A stretch of 43,350 bases of DNA from a virus: IMG/VR virus record IMGVR_UViG_3300027749_000008, positions 1-43,350 of that record; one strand, given 5' to 3'. This document shows positions 15,525 to 22,294 of this stretch, piece by piece. A program made the translations under genes and the position numbers. The notes beneath the pieces are model-generated. The model was not told the origin of the DNA. It saw only the letters and a program-made list of their open reading frames with translations, and made no database searches. The first letter of the stretch is position 1; each line of letters opens with the position of its first letter.

Positions 15525-16746
15525 CGTATTCACGCCAAGCCACGACCCTAAGTACTTAAACCAGTGCTACCGTTCGCTTAACGAGCAGACCAATAACAAC
15601 TGGGAATGGATAGTCCTCCTTAACGGCGATGCCGACTGGGACCCACCTAAGGACGCAAGGGTTGTGGTGTACTACTCTGTGGCAGAGGGCGTGGGTGCTT
15701 TGAAACGTGAAGCCGTATCATACTGCACAGGTGACGTGTACCTGGAACTTGACCACGACGACATACTTATGCCTAACGCACTCATGGAAATTGAGTACGT
15801 TTTTGATAAGTTTACTGATGTCGGGTTTGTATACTCTGACACAGCCCAAATCCTTGAAGATGGCAAGGCTGACCTAGTCCCACCTTTTGGAGCAGAGTAC
15901 GGGTGGAAGTACTACAACGAGGAAGGTTACGTTGGGGCCTTGGCTTTTGAAGATTACCCCCACAACGTGTCTTACATCTGGTTCGCACCGAATCACCTAC
16001 GTGCCTTCAGGAGTGCCCTATACGCCGAAATAGAGGGGTATAAGGCCAACCTAGAGGTACTGGACGACCAAGACATTATGACCCAGTTGTACCAGACAGA
16101 GACTAAGTTCTACCACATCCCTGAGATTCTGTACCTTCAACGTGTGCACTCTAACAACACTCAGTCAGTAAGAAATGCGGAAATTCAGACTGGCACAGTC
16201 AACATGTATTACCAGACTATCGAGAAGAACTGCCTAGCATGGGCTAACCGTGAGGGTCTGTTGGCACTTGACCTTGGTGCACACCACAACAAAGCCGAAG
16301 GATTCCTAGGTGTAGACCTACGACCTGGTCCTGGCGTTGACTACGTGGGTGACATCTTTGACATGGACATTGCCGACAACAGCGTTGGTGTTATCCGTGC
16401 CTACGACTTCATGGAGCACATCGCCAACAAGACAGCCTTCATGGAGTGGTGCTACGACAAGTTAGCCCACGGTGGCATGTTGCTCTCTATGACACCAAGC
16501 AGTGATGGACGTGGTGCTTTTCAAGACCCAACACACATTGCCTTTTGGAACGAGAACTCGTTCTGGTACTACACCGACAAGCACTACGCAGACTTCATTG
16601 ACTTCGAGTGTAGGTTTCAGCAGTCTGCATTGCGTAGTTTCTTTCCAAGCGATTGGCACATAGAGAACCACATACCGTACGTGCAAGCCAACCTTATTGC
16701 GGTTAAGGAAAAAACCCACGACTTCGGTGGAGTACTGAGTATTTGA
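15511..16746 (+). CDS. Glycosyltransferase family 2 fused to SAM-dependent methyltransferase
   Basis: ATG 15511 gives 411 residues; ATG 15517 or 15493 are possible. Residues 3-230 are a GT-A glycosyltransferase: SVFTPSHDPKYLNQCYRSL, WEWIVLLNGD, and the DXD-type D81-H-D-D84. Residues about 245-400 are a class I methyltransferase: L253-D-L-G256-x-x-H, GVDLRPGPGVDYVGD, MEHIANKTAFMEW and HGGMLLSMTPSSD. The fusion would add a sugar and methylate it or a neighbour. Candidates are host surface glycans (superinfection exclusion), phage fibres or phage DNA. The order phosphoesterase, membrane protein, GT-MTase suggests surface glycan work. Confidence 0.85.
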   Translation: MKMISVFTPSHDPKYLNQCYRSLNEQTNNNWEWIVLLNGDADWDPPKDARVVVYYSVAEGVGALKREAVSYCTGDVYLELDHDDILMPNALMEIEYVFDKFTDVGFVYSDTAQILEDGKADLVPPFGAEYGWKYYNEEGYVGALAFEDYPHNVSYIWFAPNHLRAFRSALYAEIEGYKANLEVLDDQDIMTQLYQTETKFYHIPEILYLQRVHSNNTQSVRNAEIQTGTVNMYYQTIEKNCLAWANREGLLALDLGAHHNKAEGFLGVDLRPGPGVDYVGDIFDMDIADNSVGVIRAYDFMEHIANKTAFMEWCYDKLAHGGMLLSMTPSSDGRGAFQDPTHIAFWNENSFWYYTDKHYADFIDFECRFQQSALRSFFPSDWHIENHIPYVQANLIAVKEKTHDFGGVLSI

Positions 16747-16771
16747 CAAACCCCTTCTGAGTGTGTATCGT
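16743..16771 (+). promoter_or_regulatory. Strong sigma70-type promoter for recombination/replication genes
   Basis: Perfect TTGACA at 16743-16748, a 17-base spacer, and TATCGT at 16766-16771. The -35 box overlaps the stop codon of the glycosyltransferase gene. The next gene starts at 16798 with GGAAGGAG upstream, leaving a leader of about 20 bases. This is a good candidate for the main early promoter. Confidence 0.75.
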
Positions 16772-16797
16772 TGGTACCACTCAAAGGAAGGAGTAAG

Positions 16798-17682
16798 ATG
16801 GAACAAGTATCCAACCCAGTTATTACTGGTTTGCTTGTCGAGGAACTACACCTCAAAAGCCAGACCCCTAAGCCAACAGCCAAGGGGACCCCACTACGCT
16901 ACTCATCAGCACATTCGTGTGCTCGTCAGCAGGCGTATGCAGCACTAGGTGCTGAACCTACCGAACCTATGGACCACGCCGGTGCATGGGTTACAGGTCT
17001 AGGTACCATTGTACACGAAGCACTACAAGATGCGATTAGTCGTCGCTTCCCATCAGCCCAGTTCGAGGTTGCCTCTCAGATAGGAGATTTCCTATCAGGC
17101 TCGTGTGACGCACTCATTGACATCTACGACGTTGGTTCTGTCTATGGTGGCACACACGTCCTGTACGAACTCAAGACCATGGGTACCTACGCCTTTGACA
17201 AGCAGGTCGGGTGGAACCGTATGCGTGGCACCATGGGTGCAGGTGTTGGCCCAGCAGCAAAGGCTGTTGCACAGGCTGGCATGAACGCACTAGGCATTGA
17301 AGCAGAGAACCCTGACATCCGTATCGAGACGCTCGTCATGGGTAGCATTGGCTTCGAAGCACTGTCGAAGAACAAGGCAGAGAACATGGGTGTCGAAGGC
17401 GTCAACCGATTCCTTGCCGAGTTCGAGGTACCACGTTACGAGTGGGAACCACTGGCTTCAGAAGAGATTGCACGTATGGAGAGTGTTCAGCGTCTCTTGG
17501 AAGATGGCTACCTACCTATTCGCTCCGCTAAGGACGATGACAATAGTGTGCTAACGTTAGACCCTAACGGTCGTGGATGGCAATGCGACTACTGTGCGTT
17601 CCGTTCTGTCTGTGTAGACGATGGTCCAGCATCTATAAAAATCTCAAGCAGTTCAATGAGTAAAAGAAAGGAAGTACAATGA
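16798..17682 (+). CDS. PD-(D/E)XK nuclease, Cas4/RecB-like with 4-Cys cluster
   Basis: Start ATG 16798 follows GGAAGGAG; it gives 294 residues. Nuclease motifs in order: LGTIVHEAL (His), FLSGSCDALIDI (Asp), VLYELKTMG (E-x-K). One Cys lies near the N terminus in HSCARQQAY and three near the C terminus in WQCDYCAFRSVC, the four-Cys iron-sulfur arrangement of Cas4 and AddB-type exonucleases. It probably resects DNA ends to single strands for the ERF annealing protein two genes downstream, making an exonuclease-annealase-SSB recombination set. Confidence 0.85.
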   Translation: MEQVSNPVITGLLVEELHLKSQTPKPTAKGTPLRYSSAHSCARQQAYAALGAEPTEPMDHAGAWVTGLGTIVHEALQDAISRRFPSAQFEVASQIGDFLSGSCDALIDIYDVGSVYGGTHVLYELKTMGTYAFDKQVGWNRMRGTMGAGVGPAAKAVAQAGMNALGIEAENPDIRIETLVMGSIGFEALSKNKAENMGVEGVNRFLAEFEVPRYEWEPLASEEIARMESVQRLLEDGYLPIRSAKDDDNSVLTLDPNGRGWQCDYCAFRSVCVDDGPASIKISSSSMSKRKEVQ

Positions 17683-17918
17683 ACACCACATATCCAACAG
17701 TTACCATGATAGGTAGCGAAGTAGAGTTGACCATGTTTCCCGATTGTACCGATGGCAACACATGGGCAGTAACTCTTAAGGAGAACGACGACTCTGTCTT
17801 TCTCGGTATCACACACAACTACGAGGCATGCCTTGAGATGATGAATACCTTCATGGTCGCATTCGCTGCTCTCGGTTACAAACTAGACTCAAACCTAGGA
17901 GAAACAAATGCAGAGTGA
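17679..17918 (+). CDS. Small acidic hypothetical protein
   Basis: A 79-residue protein starting by ATGA overlap with the nuclease. It is acidic and beta-then-alpha in character (TYPTVTMIGSEVELTMFPD, WAVTLKENDDSVFLGITHN). I do not recognise the family. Its place between the exonuclease and the annealing protein suggests a recombination or regulatory accessory role. The annealase gene starts inside its 3' end. Confidence 0.7.
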   Translation: MNTTYPTVTMIGSEVELTMFPDCTDGNTWAVTLKENDDSVFLGITHNYEACLEMMNTFMVAFAALGYKLDSNLGETNAE

Positions 17919-18486
17919 ATCAATAGACCTATTAGCCAAGTCACTTGTAGGTGCACAAGCCGAGTTCGGTGCGGTGCCGAAGGGTTCAGTTAACCCTTTC
18001 TTTAAGTCAAAGTACGCTGGTTTGCCAGAAGTAATGGCTCACGTTAGCCCAGTGCTGTCAAAGCACAAGTTGGCTATCAGTCAGTTCATTACATACGCAG
18101 AGGATGGTAGCGACACATTGCTCACTTACCTTCTGCACGAATCAGGTCAGTACATGGCTTACTCTATGAAGTTGCACCTACCTAAGCAGGATGCCCAGGG
18201 ACAAGGTAGTGCTACGACCTATGCTCGCAGGTACTCGGTGCTTGCTGTGCTTGGTGTAGTGGCCGACGAGGATGACGATGGCAACAAGGCTAGCCAAGCA
18301 CCTAAGTCAGCACCCAAGTCTAAGCAACCAACACCACTAGACAACATGCGTGAACTGCTAGCCAAGAAGTTCGATGAGCCAGCAGACCGTAAGGCTTTCT
18401 GTGAGGAGAGAGTTCAGCGTACATTGAAGTCGTTGAATGACCTAGAAGAAGCAGAGATTGTCGGTATCATCCTAGAGTTGTCATGA
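17908..18486 (+). CDS. erf: ERF-family single-strand annealing recombinase
   Basis: A 192-residue protein. The ERF core is clear: LVGAQAEFGAVPKGSVNPFF, KYAGLPEVMAHVSPVLSKH, and GQGSATTYARRYSVLAVLG followed by DEDDDG. ERF proteins anneal complementary single strands. Here it would act with the Cas4/RecB-like nuclease and SSB in recombination-dependent replication or end repair. The C-terminal 60 residues (Lys/Pro-rich linker, then LDNMRELLAKKFDEP) may bind partners. It starts inside the preceding small gene. Confidence 0.9.
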   Translation: MQSESIDLLAKSLVGAQAEFGAVPKGSVNPFFKSKYAGLPEVMAHVSPVLSKHKLAISQFITYAEDGSDTLLTYLLHESGQYMAYSMKLHLPKQDAQGQGSATTYARRYSVLAVLGVVADEDDDGNKASQAPKSAPKSKQPTPLDNMRELLAKKFDEPADRKAFCEERVQRTLKSLNDLEEAEIVGIILELS

Positions 18487-18632
18487 CCAAGTGGAAAGAT
18501 TGCCAGCACGAGTGGCTAATAAGTGTTACACATTATAACTCTTACGTTTTCTGTCCCAAGTGTGAAGCATCTTTCAAACCACAGAGCCAACAGATGCCTT
18601 ACAAAGGCATAGTACCGGAGCAGTATAAGTAA
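18483..18632 (+). CDS. Zinc-ribbon microprotein
   Basis: A 49-residue protein starting by ATGA overlap with ERF and ending by a one-base overlap with the next gene. Metal ligands are C-Q-H near residues 7-9 and CPKC near residues 26-29, giving a likely zinc ribbon. The overlap pattern on both sides and the zinc motif support it being real despite its small size. Confidence 0.75.
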   Translation: MTKWKDCQHEWLISVTHYNSYVFCPKCEASFKPQSQQMPYKGIVPEQYK

Positions 18633-19105
18633 TGACAGTTATCATCGGTTACACAGACGGAAAGAACTACGCCATTGGCGGAGACTCAGGAGCCTTCGAT
18701 GAAGGTGGACTGTATCAACTGACTGGTGAGCCGAAGGTATGGAAGTCGGGCGATTCGTTAATCGGTGGTGCGGGTAGTTTCCGCATCATCGAACTCGCCC
18801 GCAAGTCAGGTCTTAACGACCCCTACGCTCTACGCAACCACCTTATAGAGTCTAACCCTGGTGGTGAGTGGAGCCTACTAGTCGTCACTAAGAAAGCATT
18901 GTACGAATTGTGCGATGACTTTTCTGTTGTTAAGTTTAAGGAGAATTATGCAGCAATTGGTGCTGGCAATTCTGTTGCTACTGGGGCTATTGCGACTTTG
19001 GCAGAAACTAAAGTAGAACCGGACATGGCAGTTCGAGTAGCATTGAAGGTCACGGTACGCCACTGCAACATGGCTATGGCACCATTCACGGTGGTGAAGT
19101 CATGA
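18632..19105 (+). CDS. Proteasome-beta/HslV-like Ntn hydrolase
   Basis: A 157-residue protein, close to HslV size (about 175). After removal of Met the mature N terminus is Thr1. Asp17 (GGDSGA) and a Lys at mature 34 (GEPKVWK) fall at the T1/D17/K33 positions of proteasome beta subunits. SLIGGAGSFRIIEL and AAIGAGNSVATGAI match the two glycine-rich strands of the family. A self-compartmentalised protease or related amidase activity is expected. No HslU-type ATPase is encoded here. It could process virion proteins, degrade host proteins, or work with host unfoldases. Confidence 0.75.
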   Translation: MTVIIGYTDGKNYAIGGDSGAFDEGGLYQLTGEPKVWKSGDSLIGGAGSFRIIELARKSGLNDPYALRNHLIESNPGGEWSLLVVTKKALYELCDDFSVVKFKENYAAIGAGNSVATGAIATLAETKVEPDMAVRVALKVTVRHCNMAMAPFTVVKS

Positions 19106-19236
19106 GGAAGTGGGTGTGCCCGAAGTGTCTATTGCTGATAGAAGCAAGAGCAGAAGAAGTATTACACCGTTGTCCTAGCAACAAGTCTAGGTACACGTCA
19201 TTCGAAGAGAAGGAAACAGATGAAAAAGGACGTTGA
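19102..19236 (+). CDS. Zinc-finger microprotein
   Basis: A 44-residue protein starting by ATGA overlap with the Ntn hydrolase gene. CPKC near residues 6-9 and HRC near residues 27-29 give a half-ribbon or zinc knuckle. The rest is charged (EEKETDEKGR). It overlaps the next gene by 17 bases. Confidence 0.65.
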   Translation: MRKWVCPKCLLLIEARAEEVLHRCPSNKSRYTSFEEKETDEKGR

Positions 19237-19381
19237 ATACGAATACCTACGTGAGCGGAATGAGATTCTGCTTGGACGTATAGAGGAATACATGGTCGAG
19301 AACCGTGACCTACAACGTAAGGTGCGTGAGTTGCAGTTGCATCTTTCACGCCTACGCCATCCGTCAGGGGAGGGCAAATGA
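19220..19381 (+). CDS. Small coiled-coil protein
   Basis: A 53-residue highly charged protein (YLRERNEILLGRIEEYMVE, then LQRKVRELQLHLSRLR) with clear heptad spacing of leucines, so it is likely a dimerising helix. It overlaps both neighbours, as is common for genuine genes here. Function is unknown. Confidence 0.65.
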   Translation: MKKDVEYEYLRERNEILLGRIEEYMVENRDLQRKVRELQLHLSRLRHPSGEGK

Positions 19382-19767
19382 TTAAGTCAGCCGTTGCAGT
19401 TGTAACTGCTATGACATCATTTTCTTTCCTGCCTGTTGCAACAACACAAGCAGAAGTGCCACAACCTATCTTGGTAGAGAGGGCTATGCCTTACCCCCCA
19501 CTACTCTCTCTACCAAGAGATGTACAAGCCAGATTTGCATGTGTTGCATACCGAGAGAGCCGTGGCAAGGTAGTTGATACCAACGTGGTATCAGGTGCTC
19601 AGGGTATGTTCCAATTTATGCCTGACATTTGGCAGTTCGCTCGACAGAACATCAAGGGTCTACCACCTACACCGAACGAAGCAGACATCTATCAACAACA
19701 ATCAGCAGTTGTATTTTATTACAACAGAAACCACGGGCTTTATCCAGAATGGACGGACGGTTGCTAA
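19378..19767 (+). CDS. Secreted transglycosylase/Rpf-like protein
   Basis: A 129-residue protein. Residues 1-26 form a signal peptide (KSAVAVVTAMTSFSFLPVA, cleavage probably after TTQA). The domain ACVAYRESRGKVVDTNVVSGAQGMFQFMPDIWQFA follows the pattern of Rpf/lysozyme-like transglycosylases: C-V-x-x-RES-G, then GxxGxFQF. The Glu of RES is the expected catalytic acid; C53 and the terminal Cys may form a disulfide. It is exported on its own and placed among early genes, not with the lysis genes, so it might remodel the host wall early or act in release. Confidence 0.8.
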   Translation: MIKSAVAVVTAMTSFSFLPVATTQAEVPQPILVERAMPYPPLLSLPRDVQARFACVAYRESRGKVVDTNVVSGAQGMFQFMPDIWQFARQNIKGLPPTPNEADIYQQQSAVVFYYNRNHGLYPEWTDGC

Positions 19768-20051
19768 TGAACCCAACCTTTAACGCAATACTAAAAGAAG
19801 TACAGGACATGCACGACAAGAAGTCGAGAGACTACGGTCGTCCTGAGAATCCCTACTACAACATTCGTCAGAGCATGGCTTTTGGGATACCCTCATGGGT
19901 GGGTGCTTGTCTGAGAGCCAATGACAAAATGGGTCGTCTGCAACTTGCGGCTCAGGGTTCACTACTGGCAAACGAAGGCATTGAAGATTCTTTGCTTGAC
20001 ATGATTACGTACTTGACCATCGCACTAGATGAGTTCAGGAATGGAAACTGA
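19767..20051 (+). CDS. DUF1599/MazG-like nucleotide-associated protein
   Basis: A 94-residue all-alpha protein; ATG 19767 overlaps the previous stop (TAATG). The sequence DKKSRDYGRPENPYYN, then CLRANDKMGRLQ, then EDSLLDMITYLTIALDEF follows the nucleotide-modification-associated domain 1 pattern (DYG, R-x-x-DK-x-x-R, E-D-x-x-D-x-x-x-Y). Such proteins are thought to bind or hydrolyse nucleotides. Its position before the replication-initiator-like gene suggests a role in the nucleotide pool. Confidence 0.75.
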   Translation: MNPTFNAILKEVQDMHDKKSRDYGRPENPYYNIRQSMAFGIPSWVGACLRANDKMGRLQLAAQGSLLANEGIEDSLLDMITYLTIALDEFRNGN

Positions 20052-20577
20052 TTACCACAAGGCCCTTTGCATTTTAATCGATGAAGGATTTGTTACTACT
20101 GACCAGGTAAAACAGGCAGTGAGCAAAGCCAAGAAGTTACAGTACAAAGAAGGCCAAGACTCAGCGACATGGAAGTCGGCACACACGCTTGCCGTTGAAC
20201 TACGTGAGTTGTGTGTGGCGAACGGATACAAAGCATTCAGTATCAACAAGTCTTCGATGAGCGACATCGAGTACTTGCTACGTGTCACTAACCATACCGA
20301 AGAAGAAGTACGTGGTGTTATTGAATGGGCTACATCAGATACATTCTGGTCACCCGTGATACTCAACACCACACAACTGCGTAAACACTTTGACCAGTTG
20401 TTCATTAGACGAAACAGAACGTCTGTACAACAACCAGTCGTTGACCGCAGTGAAGAAGTACGAAAGAGCATGGAGAACTTTGAGAAGAAGTTGGAGCAAC
20501 GCAGGGCAGAAGCAGTGCCTATGCCTAGAGGATTCAAGGACGTATTAAAGAAAGGTAAGAGCAGTGAAGTTGAATGA
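20041..20577 (+). CDS. Replisome-organiser / DnaD-like protein
   Basis: ATG 20041 (178 residues) is used; ATG 20029 is an alternative and neither has a strong ribosome site. Residues about 85-130 contain HTEEEVRGVIEWATSDTFW and SPVILNTTQLRKHFDQL. This is the helical segment with a W and a loop ending in L-R-x-x-F-x-x-L that is seen in the C-terminal parts of phage replication initiators and helicase loaders. A charged tail (MENFEKKLEQRRAEA) follows. It may open the origin or recruit the host helicase, since no phage helicase or polymerase is encoded. Confidence 0.6.
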   Translation: METDYHKALCILIDEGFVTTDQVKQAVSKAKKLQYKEGQDSATWKSAHTLAVELRELCVANGYKAFSINKSSMSDIEYLLRVTNHTEEEVRGVIEWATSDTFWSPVILNTTQLRKHFDQLFIRRNRTSVQQPVVDRSEEVRKSMENFEKKLEQRRAEAVPMPRGFKDVLKKGKSSEVE

Positions 20578-20812
20578 TTGGACAGCAGACGCTAAGTGTA
20601 AGGGGATGGACACAAACATCTTTTTCCCATTGAAGGGTTCTTCACACAAAGTTGACGAGATGGTACGGAGCATTTGTCACGGGTGCCCTGTGTCAGAGCA
20701 GTGCTTGGATGACGCACTATCTACGTATCACCAGATAGGATACAGAGCAGGTCTTAGTGCCAAGCAACGTAGAAGTATGTTGCTCAAACAGAAGCGAGAG
20801 AGTGCAGCATGA
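20564..20812 (+). CDS. WhiB-family iron-sulfur transcription regulator (first)
   Basis: An 82-residue protein starting at GTG 20564 with AAGG upstream. Four Cys (C12, C38, C41, C47) match WhiB cluster ligands, in K-C-K-G-M and ICHGCPVSEQC. The turn GYRAGLS stands where WhiB proteins have G-x-W-G-G. A basic helix (KQRRSMLLKQKR) follows for DNA contact. WhiB proteins are limited to actinobacteria and their phages and act by binding the host sigma factor. It probably redirects host transcription. Confidence 0.9.
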   Translation: MKLNDWTADAKCKGMDTNIFFPLKGSSHKVDEMVRSICHGCPVSEQCLDDALSTYHQIGYRAGLSAKQRRSMLLKQKRESAA

Positions 20813-20970
20813 AGAAAAATGAATTAGAAGAAGCAGTCAACGGTGCGATGGACAAAGCCATTGCTTCATTGTTGGGTGCATTGATACGTAATGGAGTATC
20901 ACACGATGTATTACTAAAGTCACTTGCTGACATGATGGACGACTTGGAGCCTGATGACGATACTAATTAA
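20809..20970 (+). CDS. Small acidic helical protein
   Basis: A 53-residue protein starting by ATGA overlap with the WhiB gene. It is predicted all-helical (LEEAVNGAMDKAIASLLGAL, DVLLKSLADMMDDLEPDDD) with an acidic tail. No family is recognised. It overlaps the next membrane microprotein by 17 bases. Confidence 0.65.
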   Translation: MKKNELEEAVNGAMDKAIASLLGALIRNGVSHDVLLKSLADMMDDLEPDDDTN

Positions 20971-21052
20971 CATACTGGTTGACGTATTTTTCGTAGGTGC
21001 TGTTGCATTATTGTTGTTTGTGTTATTTGGTATTTTTGGTGCGTGGAAATGA
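20954..21052 (+). CDS. 32-residue membrane microprotein
   Basis: A 32-residue product, almost all one transmembrane helix (ILVDVFFVGAVALLLFVLFG). It overlaps the gene before by 17 bases and the next microprotein by ATGA. The overlap chain supports translation. Function is unknown; small inhibitors of host membrane processes and accessory lysis peptides look like this. Confidence 0.55.
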   Translation: MTILINILVDVFFVGAVALLLFVLFGIFGAWK

Positions 21053-21117
21053 CGACAACATCATTTGTAATCATTCTTGTCTGTATTTGGACTCTTACAT
21101 GGATGGCTATTAAATAA
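21049..21117 (+). CDS. 22-residue membrane microprotein
   Basis: A 22-residue product (SFVIILVCIWTLTWMAIK) that is essentially a single membrane helix. It starts by ATGA overlap with the 32-residue gene and ends by TAATG overlap with the nuclease gene, filling the gap exactly. That fit is the main evidence that it is real. Confidence 0.5.
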   Translation: MTTTSFVIILVCIWTLTWMAIK

Positions 21118-21458
21118 TGACAACGCCACAGAAGGCTAAGGGTTCTCAGTGGGAGCGTGACGTTGCTAAGTTCTTTAACGAGAACGGCTACCCCAATGTC
21201 GAGAGACGATACGGTGCTGGCAACACAGTTGACAAAGGCGACCTCAATGGATTCGCACACGCCATTGTTATCGAGTGCAAGAACGTTGGCAAGATAACGC
21301 TCGCTTCTATCATGGATGAGACAGAGGTAGAGAAGAACAACGCTAAAGCAGACATCGGCCTTGCGGTGATTAAGCGCAGGAACACAAGCGCAGGTCGTGC
21401 CTATGCAGTAGTGACACTAGAAGACATGGTGAAACTGTTGCACATGGCCGGCTATTGA
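21117..21458 (+). CDS. PD-(D/E)XK nuclease, Holliday-junction-resolvase-like
   Basis: A 113-residue protein. Motifs: KGSQWERDVAKFF (Glu), VDKGDLNGF (Asp) and IVIECKNVG (E-x-K) follow the archaeal-type resolvase/RecB-like small nuclease pattern. The size suits a dimeric structure-specific endonuclease. With ERF and the Cas4-like nuclease it would resolve branched DNA before packaging. The C-terminal half (AVVTLEDMVKLLHM) is also typical. Confidence 0.85.
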   Translation: MTTPQKAKGSQWERDVAKFFNENGYPNVERRYGAGNTVDKGDLNGFAHAIVIECKNVGKITLASIMDETEVEKNNAKADIGLAVIKRRNTSAGRAYAVVTLEDMVKLLHMAGY

Positions 21459-21466
21459 TGTAGTAT
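21438..21466 (+). promoter_or_regulatory. Sigma70-like promoter before ssb
   Basis: TTGCAC at 21438-21443, a 17-base spacer, and TAGTAT at 21461-21466. The -35 lies inside the end of the resolvase-like gene, and the SSB gene starts at 21499 with AAAGG upstream. A separate promoter for SSB is plausible because the usual gene overlaps are interrupted here by a 40-base gap. Confidence 0.55.
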
Positions 21467-21498
21467 TACAAGGCAGTAAATAAACGAAAGGTACAGAG

Positions 21499-21855
21499 AT
21501 GAGTACGACCATTATTGGTAGATTGACAGCAGACCCCGAGATTAAGTTCACTAACAACGGCACAGCCCTTGTGAACTTCTCGGTAGCAGTAAACCGTAAG
21601 AAGGGTGACGAAGAATACGTCTCCTATTTTGATGTAACAGCATGGGGCACACTTGCACAGGGTGTTGCCGACACACTTCACAAAGGTGACCGAGTTGTGG
21701 TAAATGGGTTTCTAACCCAAGACCGTTACGAGAACAAGGAAGGTAAGACGGTGAGCAAGGTAGTTCTAACTGCCGAAGCCGTTGGTCCTGACCTTCGATT
21801 CGCAACGGCCACAGTACACGCTACTAAGAAGAAAGAAGTTGAAGCAGACTTCTAA
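21499..21855 (+). CDS. ssb: Single-stranded DNA-binding protein
   Basis: A 118-residue OB-fold protein: TIIGRLTADPEIKFTNNGTAL, FSVAVNRKKG, YVSYFDVTAWGTLAQ, LHKGDRVVVNGFLTQDRYE and KVVLTAEAVGPDLRFA are in the order of bacterial SSB. The tail is short and ends VEADF, an acidic-Phe end like the partner-binding tip of SSB. It coats single strands made during replication and ERF-mediated recombination. The next gene starts at its last base. Confidence 0.95.
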   Translation: MSTTIIGRLTADPEIKFTNNGTALVNFSVAVNRKKGDEEYVSYFDVTAWGTLAQGVADTLHKGDRVVVNGFLTQDRYENKEGKTVSKVVLTAEAVGPDLRFATATVHATKKKEVEADF

Positions 21856-22241
21856 TGGCTGATTGGTCCGAGGCGAAGTGTATTGGTATGACCAAACTTT
21901 TCTTCGACGACCGCATAAAAAAAATTAACCGAGCGAAGTACATTTGCAAGGAGTGCCCACTTAAGAACGAGTGTCTTGAGTGGGCACTTGTGCATAGAGA
22001 AGCGTGGGGAGTATGGGCTGGTCTTGACTACCACGAACTTCGTATCGTTGCCGTCTCATTGGGCTATGCGCCCCCTAACAGACGTGAGGTGGAGCATGGC
22101 ACCGAACGTGGCTGGGCGTGGCACAGAAGGCAGAAAATGAAGGACACAGAGCACGAGACGTGCCAGCCTTGCGTTGACGCATACAACCAAGCCACCCGTA
22201 TCCGAGTAGCCCGTTACCGCAAAAGAAAAAGTTCGACTTGA
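21855..22241 (+). CDS. WhiB-family regulator with C-terminal CxxC basic extension (second)
   Basis: A 128-residue protein. WhiB Cys ligands are C9, C31, C34 and C40 (AKCIGM, YICKECPLKNEC), with the turn GVWAGLD and the helix YHELRIVAVSLG. Residues 75-128 extend the usual phage WhiB length with a basic stretch (TERGWAWHRRQKMKD), CQPC, and an Arg/Lys-rich end (IRVARYRKRK). The extension might bind zinc and DNA. It is directly followed by a very strong promoter. Confidence 0.88.
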   Translation: MADWSEAKCIGMTKLFFDDRIKKINRAKYICKECPLKNECLEWALVHREAWGVWAGLDYHELRIVAVSLGYAPPNRREVEHGTERGWAWHRRQKMKDTEHETCQPCVDAYNQATRIRVARYRKRKSST

Positions 22242-22267
22242 CACGCACGTAATTTTGTGTTTATAAT
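22238..22267 (+). promoter_or_regulatory. Near-consensus sigma70 promoter
   Basis: Perfect TTGACA at 22238-22243 and perfect TATAAT at 22262-22267, with an 18-base spacer. It is the best promoter in the window and overlaps the WhiB stop codon. It drives two small genes beginning at 22295 with a strong AAGGAGG ribosome site, so these are probably made early and in quantity. Confidence 0.85.
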
Positions 22268-22294
22268 GTAGTCATACCAATTAAGGAGGGTATT

